DNA of 64,000 nt from Amoebidium appalachense (taxonomy: Eukaryota > Ichthyosporea). The notes below the pieces were generated by a model. It was not told the origin of the DNA, ran no database searches, and worked only from the letters and a program-made list of their open reading frames with translations. A program made the translations under genes and the position numbers. Positions 1-28,354 of this stretch are shown one piece after another. Where the stretch lies: assembly GCA_963693365.1 (NCBI GenBank), contig CAVNZM010000006.1:9362001-9426000 (forward strand), written 5' to 3'. The first letter of the stretch is position 1; every line of letters begins with the position of its first letter.

Positions 1-52
1 TGACCGGGGGGGGGGGGGGGGGGGGGGGAGGGGGGGAGGGAGGGAGGGAGGA

Positions 53-135
<83 letters not shown>

Positions 136-174
136 AGGAGGAGGGGGGGGGGGGGGGGGGGGGGCTGAGGAGCA
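1..174. repeat. G-tract / (GA)n / G-tract low-complexity block
   Basis: Poly-G from about 6, then roughly 70 bases of (GA)n (about 57-132), then another poly-G run to about 164. It is a pure purine strand, so it is homopurine-homopyrimidine DNA able to form triplex (H-DNA) or G-quadruplex. It lies in an intron of the minus-strand condensin gene, directly after the donor of the exon at 178-224. Confidence 0.9.
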
Positions 175-177
175 CAC

Positions 178-16460
<16,283 letters not shown>

Positions 16461-17787
16461 CTGTGGAAAATATTGACTCAGTTACGTTTCTTCCCCCTGC
16501 TATGTCGGCTGAGATTCCCACGCCTCACATGTGATGCACATTACTAAAAAAGGGCCAGCTCTGTGTGAATGGCAACCATGTTGTGCAACAAGCCAAGAGA
16601 TGGGCTGGCAAAAATGCTTTCTATAGGGAAAAACCGGTTTTTGTGTTATTAATGACTCTTTTTTGTTGGTTAGCGTTGTTGTTTTTGTAGAAAAGTTTAA
16701 CCAAGCACACCGTGATAACGAGTTCTCAATGCATAGAAGGTCGGAAAGTGGCTTCAGTAGACTTTGGGCTCCGAATACTCAAGCGTGGCTGTGGGCATGA
16801 AAGTCTCGGTCTCTGCGTGTCCATTCCGAAGTCTTTAATGTGAAACAATGGCATGGTTACAGTTACGTGTGTGTCACACTTGATTGCCCACACACGCCTT
16901 CGGACTCCATAGAGTTGCTGCATTTTTACAGTGACTTGTCAGCGAGAGTAAGTCACGTTTAGAGCCCCATGAAGAGGGAGAGAGAGAGAACATGCCTGCA
17001 AATTTTTCTGCGGAACACACGGCCAGTTGTTGTTCGCTCGTTCCAAGTCTGATAGCCTGTCGGGAAGGGCGAGGAACTCCACCCTCTGGGACTCCGAACT
17101 GATTATAGCAGGCATCTTCGGTGCTCATGGCTCCACCTGGCAAATGAATAGTGTGGATTCTAGCACCAAAACGTACCCTGAGATTTCGCACGCACCAAAA
17201 AAAGGACCACTTTTCGATGGGTGCTTTGCCAAGGAAAAGCCTCTATATAACAGCTTCTAAGGCTTTATACTTTGTAACATGCATGGGTCTGTGAAGAACA
17301 AGGTCACCTTTTTTGGTAAAGAGCTGACAAGCCAGGTTTTGTAATATTTTCCCGCCTTTTACCACTCGGCAGTATTTCCGTTTTACGTCATTTAGCCATT
17401 GGGTTATTAAAGCTAGTTCATAGCCGTATAAATGATTCTATTTTATAAGTCGATTTGTTACATTTCTATATCAGCTTGTTGCTGCTGCCGGCCTAGGCTC
17501 AGTAACCAGTACATACATGCTCACGCGCAGTCTGCTCAGTGCTCACCGTGAGCTACACGGGAAACACGGGGATTTTGGAACATGAACATGTTGCTTTTGA
17601 CACCTTATAGCCAGCATCAAGCTACCATATAGTCCTTTAGATTTAGCATACACCAGCTTTTCTTGTGCATGTGGGGCTACCCACCCCCATCACGGGGCCT
17701 GGGGCATAGGTGTTGGAGTAGACTTTCAGCTAATAATAGAGATGGCTGGGACGCAAGCACAAACCCACTCCAGAGGAAGGCATCTGA
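16461..17787. other. Divergent intergenic region between condensin and CUE-Smr genes
   Basis: About 1.3 kb of ordinary-complexity DNA with no long microsatellite, unlike almost all of the flanking introns. It must contain the missing 5' exon(s) of the minus-strand condensin gene and the start of the plus-strand CUE-Smr gene, so it is likely a shared promoter region. I found no convincing TATA box; a TTACGTCA half-CRE-like site lies near 17384. Short open frames here have no recognisable similarity. Confidence 0.5.
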
Positions 17788-20356
17788 GCACAGAAAAATG
17801 ATACCCGCTGTAGGGGTTGGTGGGTTACGCCCTTCAGCCAGCCCATCACACAGCCTTTCAGGGGCTGGTATTGGCCGAACGAAGTGTGGTTAGGATCGGT
17901 CCCTCCACCAACTACGCCCGTGAGCGAAGTTTTGCCCCTAGAGCAGTCTTTTCCGGCACAGGCCGAAGTTAGCGCTCCGAACGACCACGAGGATCAACTG
18001 GCCAAGCTTCAGAGGTTGTTTGGAGGTGTGTCCTTAAGTAGCTTAGCACGCCCAGCTACACATAGTACGCTACCTAGTGACACTAGTCAGGTTGCTTTTG
18101 CTCAAAACAGTAGTGTCCCACCAGGGTTTGGTGTTCCCCCTGGTTTTAGCGCTCCGCCAAGTCTCATTCAACCAACTTATTCGGCACCTTCTGCCTATAC
18201 ACCAATAAATGTGCATTATGGTGGGTCTGTGCCAACAAACACATATGATCATGCAACATTTGCCGCCCTTTGGGCTTTAATGCAAACAAACAATCAGGCG
18301 CAGCAATACTCCATGTCTTACAACGATGCTTTCTCTTCCCCTACGGTAGGCCTTAATGGATACTACACTCCCTTCGTGACCACTGAGCAGACAAATACAG
18401 TGTCCTCTTTACCAAACAACGGGACGTACGTACAACCCACACTACCACCACGTTCGACCCCAGGGCACATGAACCTGGGTGAGATGACTGAACAAACGTA
18501 CACAACACAATCGTCTGCACAAGCAGCACCCGCGGTGCATTCTGGGCTTAACGGCACCTCACAAACACATACAACGTCTGATGATGCACACGTCGTGCGC
18601 GAAAATCGCACAACCATGACGCAACCAGCGCCAGCCAGTCCAACGGTTGTGTCCGTCAAGAGGGTTCAGTCACCTGGGAGGCCCCAGCGACCACCCGAAA
18701 AACAGGTTTCGAGCCCAAAACCAACAGCAAAATCAAAGGTGAATACCATGTGGTCGCAAAGCCCAGCAGCAGCCAAACCCACACGGCCGAAAAAACAGCA
18801 GCAAAAAGATGTGTTGCAATTGAGTGATAAGGAGACTTGGCCATCAGCAAGCAGTATGGTGGAGGATGTTAGTGTGTCCGACATGGCTTTTGCCAATCAT
18901 ACAAACACGACAACGGGATATAACGAGGTTGCAAAACCACGACAAGCGAATAACCCGACTCTTCCTGCGGCGGATCCAGATCTGCTTGCGTTCATGGCGA
19001 AATGTTTTCCGGACACGGATAAGGAGCTCATTACAGATGTTCTTATGCAATGCAACAATGATGCCGTTACGGCTATGGAGGCTCTTCTTCCCCCACCCGA
19101 CGATTTTGTGGGTTCGGACGACCATGCAAGCGAGCAATATTCACCAGTTGGTGCGGAAGCAGTTTCATCGAATGGAACAGATTCATTTGCCACTGAGCCA
19201 GCCGCTTTGGAACCATCAGGACCGGATGGGTTGGTATCGTTGTGCGAGATGTTTCCGGACACCTCTGTGGAACGGTTGGAGGCTGCGTTGGAAAGGGCAA
19301 AAGGTGTTCTGGACGAAGCAATCAACATGGTGCTAGCGGGTGACCTTCCACCCCCGCTGCCAAAAACACAACCACGAAAGGCGACAGGTGGGTATGGGTT
19401 TGGAGGCGTTTTTTATCCCTGCATTTTCATGCTTGTTTGATCTGTTTACTTTCCAGTTTTGTGCTCTAATAGGCGAACACCCGAATTGTACAGGGAGAAG
19501 GGGGCAGGGGGTGTGTTGAGGGAGGGGGGAGGGGAGGGGAGGGAGGAGGGGGGGGGGGGGGGAGAGGAGGAGTCCTGGGCAACTAATATGGGAATACCAT
19601 GACAGAGAGGCAGTAATGGGGATTGATATACTAATTAGAAGAAGAGGTGTGTGTTTTGGGGGGGGTGGGGGGGTTGTCTGGAGGGAAGCAGTATCCGTCA
19701 GGGCGTCGGGGGGAGGGGTGGGGGGAGAGAGGAGGAGGAGGGGGTGGGGCAGGGAGGGAGGGAGGGAGGAAAGGAAAGGGGGGAGGGGGGAGGGGAAGAG
19801 GAGGAGGGGGGGTGGCGGGCCGGAACAGCAAAGAGATCATGATCGATGTGCTCTGTTCTACTTTGGTTATGTGTGATTTGTCTGGGTTGGGTTGCCAACC
19901 AGGAAAGCCGGGGGGGGGAGGGAGGGGGGGGGGGGGGGGGGGGGGAGGGGGGGGGGGGGGGGGGGGAAGGGTTGAATGTCCATGTCGTTGTGTAACTTAC
20001 CATTGGGTTTCCTTTATAGTTCCGCCCGCACCAAAAATAGCGCTGCGGCCTATTGGGAAAGGTGCGGAGAAGTGGATGAACAGCCGGCCCACAGAAGATC
20101 TTGTGGAACAGATGGCCTCGTTACGAGATATATTTCCGGGATATACGGAGGATGATCTGTTTGCGGCCCTTGCTGCCTGCGACTACGACAAAGAGGCTGC
20201 CGTGGCGTCGATTCTGATGGTGAAGGAGGATGCAAGGGATAGAAAGTCAGTCCAGGACCTTCCCCCCCCCCCCCCCCCCCCCCCCACCCAATCTTCCTGC
20301 ATCCCCCGTTCCACCTTCCCATCTCTCCTCCCTCCCCGACACGCGTTCACCCCAAC

Positions 20357-20390
<34 letters not shown>

Positions 20391-20550
20391 CCCCGAAAAA
20401 AAAACCCCTCCGCCTGCCTTTCCAACCCCTCTCTCCTCCGATATGACAGACGCTCAACTAAGGAATGAAAGTGCCCACCAGCTCCCTGCCCCATTATGTA
20501 CCCGTTTATTCCCCCCTCCCCATCTCCCACCACCAACCCATCACCATCCC

Positions 20551-20581
<31 letters not shown>

Positions 20582-20762
20582 ACACGCTCCCCGCGCCCCG
20601 GCCTGCCGTCCTCCGTCCTGTTCTACCTTCTCTTCCCCTACTGCTTCGTGTCCGTGTAGAACTCAGCATCATGTTACCTTCAAACCCCCCCCCCTCCCTC
20701 CAACCCCTCCTGACACACTCACAAGGCACACCAAACATACACACACACATCACACAGACACA

Positions 20763-20839
<77 letters not shown>

Positions 20840-21773
20840 GCGCTCGTGCGCCCGCACACACATGCACAGGCACGCACGCACACACTTACACACACCCACA
20901 CACACCCACACGCACACACACACGTGAACACCATGTCTACCTATCTCTCTCTTCACCCTCCCTCCCCTCCCCGCCCTCCCCCCCCCCCCCCCCCCCCCCC
21001 TTACCACCCAACTCAGGAGCGAACAACTCAGGAGCAAAACTTCTCAACCTTTTACCCCTCCCCTCACCCTCCCCCTCCCCCCCCCCCCCCCCCCCCCCCC
21101 ACCACACACACACACACACACACACACCCGGTCCCCATCTGTGCTTATGTCTTAGCCTCGCAATCGATTGTATGTTCCTCTTTTCCCTGCTGGCCCCCTT
21201 CTCCCCTGCACGCTTCATGGGCCCACCCTTTTTCGTTGGCTCCTTTAAATAGCTTTACGTGACTTCTGCGTCTGATCGTTGCCTGCCCTCTTCCCAGCCC
21301 CACACTCCCCGTCACCCACTCTCTACCTCCTTCTCTCCCTCCCTCCCTTCCTCTAAAGCTTCCTTGCAAATCCTCTGGCTCTCTGTAACCGCAGTAAGGG
21401 TGTTGGTGATTTATTTTTGTACAGATAGAAAGTGGTGCTCGCAGTCGAAAGAAGCTGTTCCGTGTAAGCTTTGGGTTTTGCTGATGTAAGATAAAAAGAC
21501 GGCCCTTCGCATGATAATGATATTCCTTATGTGCCATTCATTACGCTACGATGCACGTGCACACATTTCCCTGTATGCTCTACGGTTCTCAAGTGTAAGC
21601 CACTAACGTTCTGGTTTTCTGCAGGCATCCAACACAGCACAAAATCAGCCTGAATGAGGTTTGTTTGTCCCTCCCCGACTCTCCTCTCTCTGTGTCCCCG
21701 GTTCAGCCCCCCCCTCCCCCCCTCCCCGCCCCACCGCCACCACACGCACATATACATCTCCTCTCCCCATGCA

Positions 21774-21856
<83 letters not shown>

Positions 21857-21951
21857 CACAGACACACACACACTGATAGAGAGAGAGAGAGAGGCAGACA
21901 GAGAGAGAGAGAGAGAGAGATAGAGGCACGCACGCATACACATTCACACGG

Positions 21952-21999
<48 letters not shown>

Positions 22000-22088
22000 A
22001 CGCACACGCACATGTGCGGCACATTTTCACATATGCATGCAGGCGCATCCAAGCCAGTCGACATGACCCCCCTCCCCGTCTTTACCAG

Positions 22089-22135
<47 letters not shown>

Positions 22136-22626
22136 ACACACACACGAAAAAAAAAAGAAAGGAAGCAAAAGTATTGGATTAGTATTTCTTTCAACTGTTC
22201 ATCACGGTTGCATGCTCGTGTACAGGCAACCATATACACAGACATGCAAAACAAACTCTTAAGCACATTCGAATAGAAAAAAGGCACAAATTTGTACAGA
22301 TAGTGTTTGCCTCCCTTACTGGCTGCTGCTGGATTATCTCCTCCCCCCCCCCCCCCTCCCCAACCACCACCACCACCAATCCAACTTAACCAACCAACCG
22401 ACCACACCCCCCCCCCCCCCCCCCCCTCCCCCTCCCCCCACCCCCCTCAGGCCTCTCCCTGTTCCTCCCCGTACCAACCATCTTCACTGTGCTTTGGTTT
22501 GTGTACGCTGTGGGGTCTTACCCCCCTCTCCCCTATTATCCCCCAAGCTTAGATACAGCTTTGACCTGTCTTCTCATCTCCCCTTCCTTCCATCCCCCCC
22601 CCCCCCCCCCCCCCCCTCCCCTCCCC

Positions 22627-22657
<31 letters not shown>

Positions 22658-22875
22658 ACACACGGCCATGTGCACATGTGCAGCTGCAGCACATGCAGGA
22701 CCCGTCAGCCTGGGAGGGAGGGTCCATGCATCTGGGGGGTCTGGCCAGGCAGCTCAAGTGCCAGCGCCTGCAGGAGATGTACCGTCATGTCGATCCAATC
22801 TTCATCGAGGAGATCTTTGCTGCAAACAGGTATTTATACCCCCTCCCCTCCCCCCTCCCCCCCCCTCTCCCCCCG

Positions 22876-22910
<35 letters not shown>

Positions 22911-23327
22911 CGCAACCTTCCTCGCACCATGCCCTTCCTCTCCATCTGCCCGATCTCCCCCCCCTAACCACCCACCACCACCACCAGCAACACCACTATC
23001 ACCATCACCATCACCCCTCCTTCCTTCCCCCTCCCCCCTCCCCGCCCTCTCCCCCCCCCCCTTTCCCCCTCTCCCGTCCCTTCTAAACATGCCCATTATC
23101 CGAAACACACCTTTTAATCATAAGCGGCCCACACATAAACACAGGAACACTTGCCACGGAATCAGCAAATACCCGGATAGTGTTCAATGGCACACACCCA
23201 CTTGTCTCTCTCTTCCCCCTCCTCCTCCCCCCAACTCCCAACCCGTTACACCACCACCACCACCACACACACCCATACACACACACACACACACACGCAC
23301 ACACGCACACATACACACACGCGCGCG

Positions 23328-23389
<62 letters not shown>

Positions 23390-23423
23390 TGCACACACGC
23401 ACACATACACACACGCGCGCGCG

Positions 23424-23493
<70 letters not shown>

Positions 23494-24026
23494 TACACGC
23501 ACGAACTTTTTCTGGTGCTGTACTCACTCCCTGCTTCTCTTCTGCCATTGTGAGTTTGGCATTGTCTTGTATGCCTTCCTTGAAGCCACCCATCCCCGCT
23601 CCCAACACCCACCACGTCTACCTTCTTAGCACCCCCCCCCCCCCCCCCCCACCCCGGCCCCCCAACCCTTCCAACGGGCTCCACACTGTCATTAACCTAC
23701 CCGCCCTCTCCCCCCCCCCTCCCCCCTTCACAGCTACGACTTCTTCGCCACACAGCAGGACCTCAAACCCTACGGCCAGCCCTCCCCCACCCCCTCCAAG
23801 CACCAGCCGGCCAGCCCTCGTTCCAAGTTGCAGCAAAAGACCCCCACCAAGCAGCCGCCAGCTGACGGGAGGCCCAAGCCTAGCCTTGTTGGTAGTATTG
23901 GTGTGGACAGGCAGGCTAAGGAGCAAAAAGACGATGGGGGGTTCCAACAGGTGGCTAAGAAGAAACGGCCCCTGCCCAAGGTGCCGGGCAACTACGCAGT
24001 CACCCAGGACCAGAGTACGCTCAAAG

Positions 24027-24092
<66 letters not shown>

Positions 24093-24691
24093 ACACACAC
24101 ACAAACTCACACCTCTCCTCTTAACCCCTTTGAGGAATTGAGCCCCTATTGGGAATCAAATGTGCTATTTCACATGCACTGTGGTTCGTAGTTGCATGTG
24201 AGGATGTGAGGCCCCAGTTATTGTCTTGTGTGCCTTCGTCCCACTGTGTCCTGCATTCTACCCCCACCCCCCCCCCCCCCCCCCCCCTCCCCCCCCCCCC
24301 CCCCTCTTCTCTTTCCTTCTCCTCTTGTTCTTCTCTTCAATGGTGAGTCCTATGTGATGCAACTGACATCATTGGTGGTGGGGATAGCTTCAGCTCCCAA
24401 CACACTTCCTCGCTTAACATTGCCTTTCACCTCCCCACATCCTCGCTCATGCACCCCTATCATTCCTTCCCCCCCCCCCGCCCCTCCCTCTCACCGGGTC
24501 GAAACTCGGGTACTATGGATGTCTTGGCCCTATCTGAGAATATGCTCTGCTTATGATGCGTACTCCTAATGTGTGCTTTGCAATCTGCATTGTGTTGTCT
24601 GTCGTGAATGTGTACCCTGTACTCTGTAACACAACCTAACCTCCCCTCCCCCCTTCCTCCCTCCCCCCTCCCCCCATCCCCATACACACAT

Positions 24692-24752
<61 letters not shown>

Positions 24753-24756
24753 AACA

Positions 24757-24792
<36 letters not shown>

Positions 24793-25302
24793 ACAGTGTA
24801 CCGTGAGGAACGGTCTACGGCCGTGAGTCTTGCTGAGCAGCGCAATGAGTGCTTCCGCAAAGCTGCTGCCGCCTACCAGGCAAAGAATGTCCCTACGGCC
24901 CAGCACTACTCGGCAGAGGTAAGCACCAAGTATATATGTGCATATATGGTTGCATGCAACACCACCAGCTCATTCCATAGTGTGTGTGTGTTTTTTTTTT
25001 TGTGTTTTTTTTTTTCTTTGTGGACACACTCATGATCATGTAGCTCTTGATATGCCCGCTGTGAAGGGAGAGGAGAAGGAGGGATGGAGGGGGGAGGGGG
25101 AGGGTGGAGAGAATGGGGTTAGGGGAGGAGGGGGGGGGGGGGGGGGGGGGGGGGAGTGGGGAGAGAGAGAACATTTGACACGGACGTTGGCTGAGGAGGC
25201 TTAGCATTTGCTCTGCCTGCATGGATGTCCTATTAGAGTACTTTGGGTGCGGGTGCCCAGCTAAAAGTTATTTTCATTAACAATCCTCTAACTAAACGAT
25301 TT

Positions 25303-25401
<99 letters not shown>

Positions 25402-27572
25402 GCCACCGCCTGAACCAGCTGCTGAAGGAGGAACAGATGGAGGCTGCTCGTCGCATTTTGAGCCAAAGGTAGGCCCCAATCCTTGGCCATTGCAATGCCT
25501 GCCCATTGCTTCTCCTGACGTGATGTGTGTTTGCTTCCATTCTGCAGGGTCTCTTTTCTTTATCGTGGTGTGCATGTGTATGTGCTTAAATGCAATGAAA
25601 CAAGAACCCTAGGCTGTGCCTGCTCTTAGTCATGCATGTAAACTGCCGTTCTCTTGCAAATGAGGCAAGAAATCGTGAGTCCGGGAAGACAGCAACACAG
25701 CTTCCCGCTTGAGTGTTCTTGTCACTGTGTTGTCTATCCAGGGTACCCGTATCGAAACCTCTCACACACGTCCTACTGTACAGACCACCCGGAAAAGCTC
25801 TAGGTGCAATCTCTGTGTCCGTACCATGAAAGAGAACACCCTGACTACCTTCTGCATCTTTTACCACTTGGTGTTGTATGACTACCTACAGATTGCATCT
25901 ACTTAATGTAAATAGCTTCTCTACAGTGTTCCATGTCTATCTAGACGCCTGAATATCCAAACCCTGCAGAAACACGGGCAACAACATCCTGGAGACCGTG
26001 GACCTGCACGGGCTGCACGTGAATGAGGCAGTGACGGTGCTGAAGGAGATATTGCGCAAACACCAGGATGGGGAGGGTGCGTGAACCAGCCTAGCAAACA
26101 CATACGTGCATGTGCATCGGCATGTGCATGCACATCTACTTGTGCTACATGTGCATGCATATCTGCATGTGCATGCACACCTACTTGTGCATTTGGGCCT
26201 ACATTTGCGTGCATATGTCTGCACGTGCAGGCACATCTTAAGTGCATGTGCATGCATGCAAATGTACGCAGATAGGGCAGTGATTGCTTTCTTGAGTGGT
26301 TCCCACCTCTCCCTCCCCCCTCCCCCCTCCCCCCTCCCCCCCCCCCCCCACACACACACACACACACAATCCACCCCTGCCCTCACAGCCCTGCTCCCCC
26401 CTTCCTCATTGCCACCCCAACCACCACCATCACCCACCAACCAAATGAATGCACCCACCCACCCACAGCCACCACCGCGGCTTCTTCCCCCTCTCTGCAC
26501 GTGTGCTCCTCCTCACACCACAACTACTACCTCCCTCTCCTTGCTCTGCACGCCTGCCTCCCCCCCCCCTCCCCCGCTGTCTCTGTTCACGTCTGGTTGC
26601 TCCCACTCCCCCCCCCCCCCCCCCTTCTGCCTCCCCCCCCCCCCCCCCCCTTCCCCCCCTTTCCCCGTCATCAGAATGTTTGTGCTTTCCGTCGGGCACT
26701 TTGCACCAATGTGTGAAACATTTGCACCTCCTCCCCCCCCCCTCCCCCCCCCCCTCCCTTTTTGAAACCCTTTCCTCTCTCGCCCTGCCCACCACCCTCC
26801 AAAACACACGCACACTTAGCTTATACACTTTGCTCTCTCTGCCACTGAGACTCCACCTCTCCCCCCTCTCCCCCCGCCCTCCCCCCCCCAACACCTCCCC
26901 CCCCTCCCCCCCCCCCCCCCTCCCCCTCCAACACCTCCCCCCCCCCCCCCCCCCCCCCTTTCCCAAACACCCTCCCCGGTGTCTCTTTCCTTCTCACGAG
27001 CTCTCTCCCCCTCCCTCTCATTCCCTCCCCCTCCCATCTGTTCCTTCTTTCTCCCTCCCTCTATCTCCCTCCCTCTCTCCCTCCTTCCCCCCCATCCCCC
27101 CCCCCCCCCCCTCCTCTCTCTCTCTCTCTATCTCCCCCCTCTCCCCCTCCCCCCGTTCCTTCATCCCTCCCTCCCTACCCTGCCCCTACCCTCCACCCCC
27201 ATACTTGTCTGGCATCTTTCTCTCTGTCTTTACCGATACTCATCACAAGGCACGGAGAATCTGGGGAGGGGGGGGGGGGGGGGGAGGGGGGGAGAACGGA
27301 GGGGCGGAGGGAGGGGGGGGGGGGGGGGAAGCCTCTGTGTTTTTGATTTGTGTTAGCTGTGGTGTTGTGTATGATGATAACCTACCCCGTATGCAGCAAA
27401 TGGCAAGTGTGAAACCCTACGTGTGATCACTGGGTCCGGCATACACAGTGCAGACGGCAAGGCCAGGATCAAAGCCAGCATCCTGGCCATGCTGCGGGCA
27501 AGGAAGGTCAGGTTTGAGAGTGTGTCCAATGGCGTCATAGATGTAAGCCTTAAAAATTTGGCTGGGTTTTAA
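17788..27572 (+). CDS. CUE-repeat / DUF1771 / Smr-domain protein
   Basis: Likely ubiquitin-binding and nucleic-acid-nicking or RNA-binding protein, with the architecture of the N4BP2 C-terminus and of plant CID5-7-type proteins. Exons: about 17788-19387, 20020-20245, 21625-21658, 22684(or 22690/22699)-22829, 23734-24014, 24797-24918, 25401-25468, 25970-26076, 27397-27572; all phases close. The first exon is a long low-complexity Pro/Ser/Thr/Gln region ending in two CUE domains ([37 protein letters not shown]). Exon 2 holds a third ([20 protein letters not shown]), and exons 4-5 a degenerate fourth ([19 protein letters not shown]). DUF1771 follows ([35 protein letters not shown]), then Smr ([37 protein letters not shown]). 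The frame opens at 17788 but has no ATG, so the start and possibly a first exon are unresolved. Confidence 0.85.
20755..20935. repeat. (CA)n array in CUE-Smr intron 2
   Basis: Nearly pure (CA)n from about 20767 to 20838, with interrupted CA-rich DNA on both sides, in the 1.4-kb intron between 20245 and 21625. C-tracts at about 20264-20285, 20359-20390, 20550-20568 and 20979-21000 share the same intron. Confidence 0.9.
21776..22150. repeat. (CA)n, (GA)n and C-tract cluster
   Basis: (CA)n at about 21778-21874, (GA)n at about 21878-21925, a second (CA)n with CACACG units to about 22012, then a C-tract at about 22089-22121 and another short (CA)n. It fills much of the intron between 21658 and 22684. 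Confidence 0.9.
23265..23500. repeat. Duplicated (CA)n / (CG)n unit
   Basis: Two successive units each with CACACGCACACATACACACA followed by a CGCGCG-alternating core and (CA)n (about 23290-23386 and 23390-23492). The head-to-tail arrangement suggests local duplication of a Z-DNA-prone block. It lies in the intron between 22829 and 23734. Confidence 0.85.
24031..24104. repeat. C-tract plus (CA)n just after a 5' splice site
   Basis: About 48 uninterrupted C starting 16 bases after the donor of the exon ending at 24014, followed directly by (CA)n to about 24104. It is one of the clearest examples of the donor-proximal C-tract pattern. Confidence 0.9.
24492..24640 (+). repeat. SINE-like dispersed repeat, copy A
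   Basis: Contains the B-box-like string CGGGTCGAAACTCGGG (about 24494-24510), then the family core TCTGCTTATGATGCGTACT and the 3' part GTGAATGTGTACCCTGTACTCTGTAACAC, ending at C-rich DNA. It lies inside the CUE-Smr intron between 24014 and 24797. Confidence 0.7.
25303..25400. repeat. (CA)n array forming a 3' splice site
   Basis: Forty-nine consecutive CA-type dinucleotides whose final CAG is the acceptor of the DUF1771 exon starting at 25401. There is no conventional polypyrimidine tract between the array and the AG. Confidence 0.85.
26100..26275. repeat. Degenerate GCATGTGCATGCAC-type alternating repeat
   Basis: About 170 bases made of imperfect repeats of ATGTGCATGCACATCTACTTGTGC, rich in alternating purine-pyrimidine and in short palindromes (GCATGC, TGCATGCA). 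It begins just after the donor at 26076 in the intron between the two Smr exons. Confidence 0.7.
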
Positions 27573-27717
27573 TTGTGACAGTCACAGAAGATTGATTGCT
27601 GGTAAGTCTGTCTTGGGCTGTTTTTAAACGATTGGATTTTAAATCAAGACGTACAGGTCTTGCATGTGGATATGAATTTTTGTTTTTTTTGGTTGTTTTA
27701 AGTTCCCGCACCATGCC

Positions 27718-27878
27718 CCCCACTTGGGCCCTCCCTGAGGATGGGCTCTGCTTATGACGCATACTGTGCGCATGGCTGATGCTGCATACTTGAATGTTTG
27801 CCTTTGCATGTGTCCTGCATCATGCTTCTCATCGTCTATGCGTACTTCGTACTGTGTTCCGCATTCAAACCCCCCTGT
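27718..27878 (+). repeat. SINE-like dispersed repeat, copy B (3' part)
   Basis: Starts at CTTGGGCCCTCCCTGAGGAT and runs to CCGCATTCAAACCCCCC. It is essentially identical over about 150 bases to the 3' half of copy C 450 bases downstream, so the two arose by recent duplication. It lies 150 bases past the CUE-Smr stop. Confidence 0.85.
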
Positions 27879-28045
27879 CTTCTTTCAGAGGTGTCCTTTC
27901 AGGACAGACCACTGTGTGGAGACATCTTTACTTCCATGCAACCGGGCATGGTTGCTCTGTGTCGTGCATCTGTAAGCACATACGCGTTTGTCGCTGCACT
28001 GCATTAGTTTGCACACACATCTTCACCGTTTTGCTCACCTTGCTT

Positions 28046-28318
28046 GCATAAGCAACCCTGCTCGTCTTTGATCAAGACGGGTTGACCCACCCAAGTTCAG
28101 TTGATGCTGCTGTCTGAGTTGGAGCGTCGTATATACGCGGGCTAAGGGGTCGAAACTCAGACGCAATTGATGACTTGGGCCCTCCCTGAGGATGGGCTCT
28201 GCTTATGACGCATACTGTGCGCATGGCTGATGCTGCATACTTGAATGTTTGCCTTTGCATGTGTCCTGCATCATGCTTCTCATCGTCTATGCGTACTTCG
28301 TACTGTGTTCCGCATTCA

Positions 28319-28350
<32 letters not shown>
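28046..28350 (+). repeat. SINE-like dispersed repeat, copy C (most complete)
   Basis: Begins about AGCAACCCTGCTCGTCTTTG, has A-box-like GTCTGAGTTGG near 28113, B-box-like GGGGTCGAAACTC at about 28146-28158, the core CCCTGAGGATGGGCTCTGCT, and ends at CCGCATTCAAA followed by a C-tract of about 34 bases. Layout and spacing fit a tRNA-derived SINE. Short open frames that overlap copies B and C are artefacts of the duplication. Confidence 0.75.

Positions 28351-28354
<4 letters not shown>

Noticed and set aside
17884-17886. GTG start for the CUE-Smr protein
   Set aside because: The frame is open further upstream to about 17788 and eukaryotic nuclear genes rarely start at GTG; the true start is probably in an upstream exon.
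28146-28158. A functional tRNA gene
   Set aside because: Only a B-box-like and a weak A-box-like element are present; no cloverleaf could be drawn, and the same string recurs in the dispersed family.
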